NCBI GenBank assembly: GCA_018399455.1
Contig: JAGYOT010000126.1
Span: 1-6,136 of the forward strand
DNA length: 6,136 nucleotides
Direction: 5' to 3'
Source of the DNA: Desulfobacterales bacterium
GTDB taxonomy: Bacteria > Desulfobacterota > Desulfobacteria > Desulfobacterales > Desulfosalsimonadaceae
Shown: piece after piece, positions 5,056 through 6,136 of the stretch
Position numbering within the stretch: the first letter of the stretch is position 1
How the letters are laid out: every line of letters starts with the position of its first letter
The notes under the pieces: generated by a model
Told to the model about the DNA's origin: nothing
Databases searched by the model: none
Seen by the model: only the letters and a program-made list of their open reading frames with translations
Translations under genes and position numbers: made by a program

Positions 5056-6136
5056 TCTGCAGGGGTTGCGGCAAATCCTTGATGATCGCGAAGCCTCCCT
5101 GCTTTCGCCGTTAGCCTTGGCCAGCACGGACGGGGTGCGCAGACAAAAGGAGGAGCGGTTAGAGCAGGATTACCGTCAGAGTTTTGCGGTTGATGTGGAC
5201 CGCATCCTGCATTCACTGGCCTATACCCGCTATATTGACAAAACTCAGGTGTTTTATCTGATTGAAAACGACCATATCACCCACCGGATGCTCCATGTGC
5301 AGCTCGTCTCCAAGGTAGCCCGTACCATTGGCCGTTTCCTGGGTTTGAATGAAGACCTGATCGAAGCCATCGCAATCGGCCATGATATCGGACACCCTCC
5401 CTTCGGCCATGACGGGGAGCGCTGCCTGTCCGTGCTCTGTGAGAATTCCGGAATCGGGGAGTTCCACCACAACGTCCAGAGTGTTCATTTCCTGGATCAT
5501 GTGGAAAAAAAGGGAGTGGGATGGAATCTATGTCTGCAGACTCTGGACGGGATTTTGTGTCATGACGGCGAGGTTCATGATCCGCTGATAAGACCGCAGC
5601 GGGACAAAAACTTCGCGCGGCACGAAGCTGAAATGGCAGCGAGGCGCGATGGCAAAACAATTCCACTCATCCCCATGACCCTTGAGGGCTGTGTCGTTCG
5701 TTTTGCCGATACCGTCAGCTATATCGGCCGTGACATTGAAGATGCCATTCGTCTCGGCCTGATCAGCCGCTCTGAACTGCCGGAAAAAAGCGTCAAACAG
5801 CTGGGCCGCACAAACGGCACCATTGTCTATACGCTGGTGACCGATATTATCCGAAACAGCCTGGAAAATGATGCGATCGCTTTCAGCCCGGTGATTTCTG
5901 AAGCCCTGCAGGAACTGAAAAATTTTAATTACGAGCGCATTTATAAAAATCCTTTCATAAAAAAAAACCTGCCCGCCATTGAGCGGCTGTACCAGACCCT
6001 GTTTGAGCGTTTTCTGGACGATATACGCCATGAACGGCTGAACTCCCCCATTTATGCCAATTTCATTGACGGGATGGCAGAGACCTACACCGCCTCAATG
6101 CAGCCTGCGGAGATCGTCAGAGATTTTCTCTCCGGC
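5042..6136 (+). CDS. dGTPase-like HD-domain dNTP triphosphohydrolase (3' end beyond window)
   Basis: Reading from the ATG at 5042 gives 365 codons open to the window edge. Residues 45-72 (RQSFAVDVDRILHSLAY, then KTQVF) match the N-terminal R-x-P-F-x-x-D-x-D-R-I-x-H-S and KTQVF signature of the dGTPase family. The HD metal site is complete: H85 in HRMLHVQLVSKVAR, H114 and D115 in GHDIGHPPFGHDGE, and D223 in RFADTVSYIGRDIEDA. Family members hydrolyse dNTPs to deoxynucleoside and triphosphate, trimming dNTP pools. A Lys/Asn-rich region and C-terminal helices (292-330) follow, and DGMAETYT resembles the late D-x-x-x-GMTD-x-YA motif, so only a short tail is probably missing. The start overlaps the ATP-grasp gene by 14 bases, with GGAGG at 5025-5029, twelve bases upstream. 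dNTP preference cannot be read from the sequence. Confidence 0.88.
   Translation, partial: MEKYDLQGLRQILDDREASLLSPLALASTDGVRRQKEERLEQDYRQSFAVDVDRILHSLAYTRYIDKTQVFYLIENDHITHRMLHVQLVSKVARTIGRFLGLNEDLIEAIAIGHDIGHPPFGHDGERCLSVLCENSGIGEFHHNVQSVHFLDHVEKKGVGWNLCLQTLDGILCHDGEVHDPLIRPQRDKNFARHEAEMAARRDGKTIPLIPMTLEGCVVRFADTVSYIGRDIEDAIRLGLISRSELPEKSVKQLGRTNGTIVYTLVTDIIRNSLENDAIAFSPVISEALQELKNFNYERIYKNPFIKKNLPAIERLYQTLFERFLDDIRHERLNSPIYANFIDGMAETYTASMQPAEIVRDFLSG

Overview
The window looks like a chromosome segment from a Gram-negative, delta-proteobacterial (Desulfobacterota-type) organism. The evidence is an RpoH-type sigma factor with a long N-terminal extension, two predicted outer-membrane lipoproteins, and a mixed-GC gene string read in one direction. 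The lineage is an inference from protein style; there is no 16S or other phylogenetic marker.

Left part (1-577) looks like the end of an integrated element. A divergent DnaN-like sliding-clamp gene runs leftwards off the window edge (167 to 1, minus strand). It is preceded by about 370 bases without a protein gene. That gap holds a strong terminator-like hairpin in the clamp gene's leader (205-249), a possible leftward promoter (315-344), and a striking repeat cluster (394-484). The cluster has two head-to-tail copies of TGTTGCGTCA, two GGGGC direct repeats, then two inverted copies TGACGCAACA that run into a CATATG-centred palindrome. The gap ends at the 5' half of a tRNA-Arg(UCU) gene (577 to 536, minus strand), which is cut off in the anticodon stem just after the anticodon loop. 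A tRNA broken at a known integrase crossover position, with short repeats 60-140 bp away, is best read as the junction (attL or attR) between a mobile element on the left and the host chromosome on the right.

Right part (722-6136) is a tight plus-strand gene string, probably one operon. It contains an RpoH/sigma-32 family sigma factor; a 588-residue TPR lipoprotein resembling Pseudomonas LbcA; a small LolB-like lipoprotein; a RimK-like ATP-grasp ligase; and a dGTPase-like HD hydrolase that runs off the right edge. Gaps are 44, 5 and 1 bases, then a 14-base overlap. The TPR-lipoprotein/LolB pair repeats a gene order known from Pseudomonas and suggests an outer-membrane lipoprotein sorting or proteolysis module. 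The ATP-grasp and dNTPase genes are linked by translational coupling, but no shared pathway is evident.

The 144 bases between the tRNA fragment and the sigma factor gene (578-721) are AT-rich. They must hold the operon promoter, but no convincing -35/-10 pair was found there.
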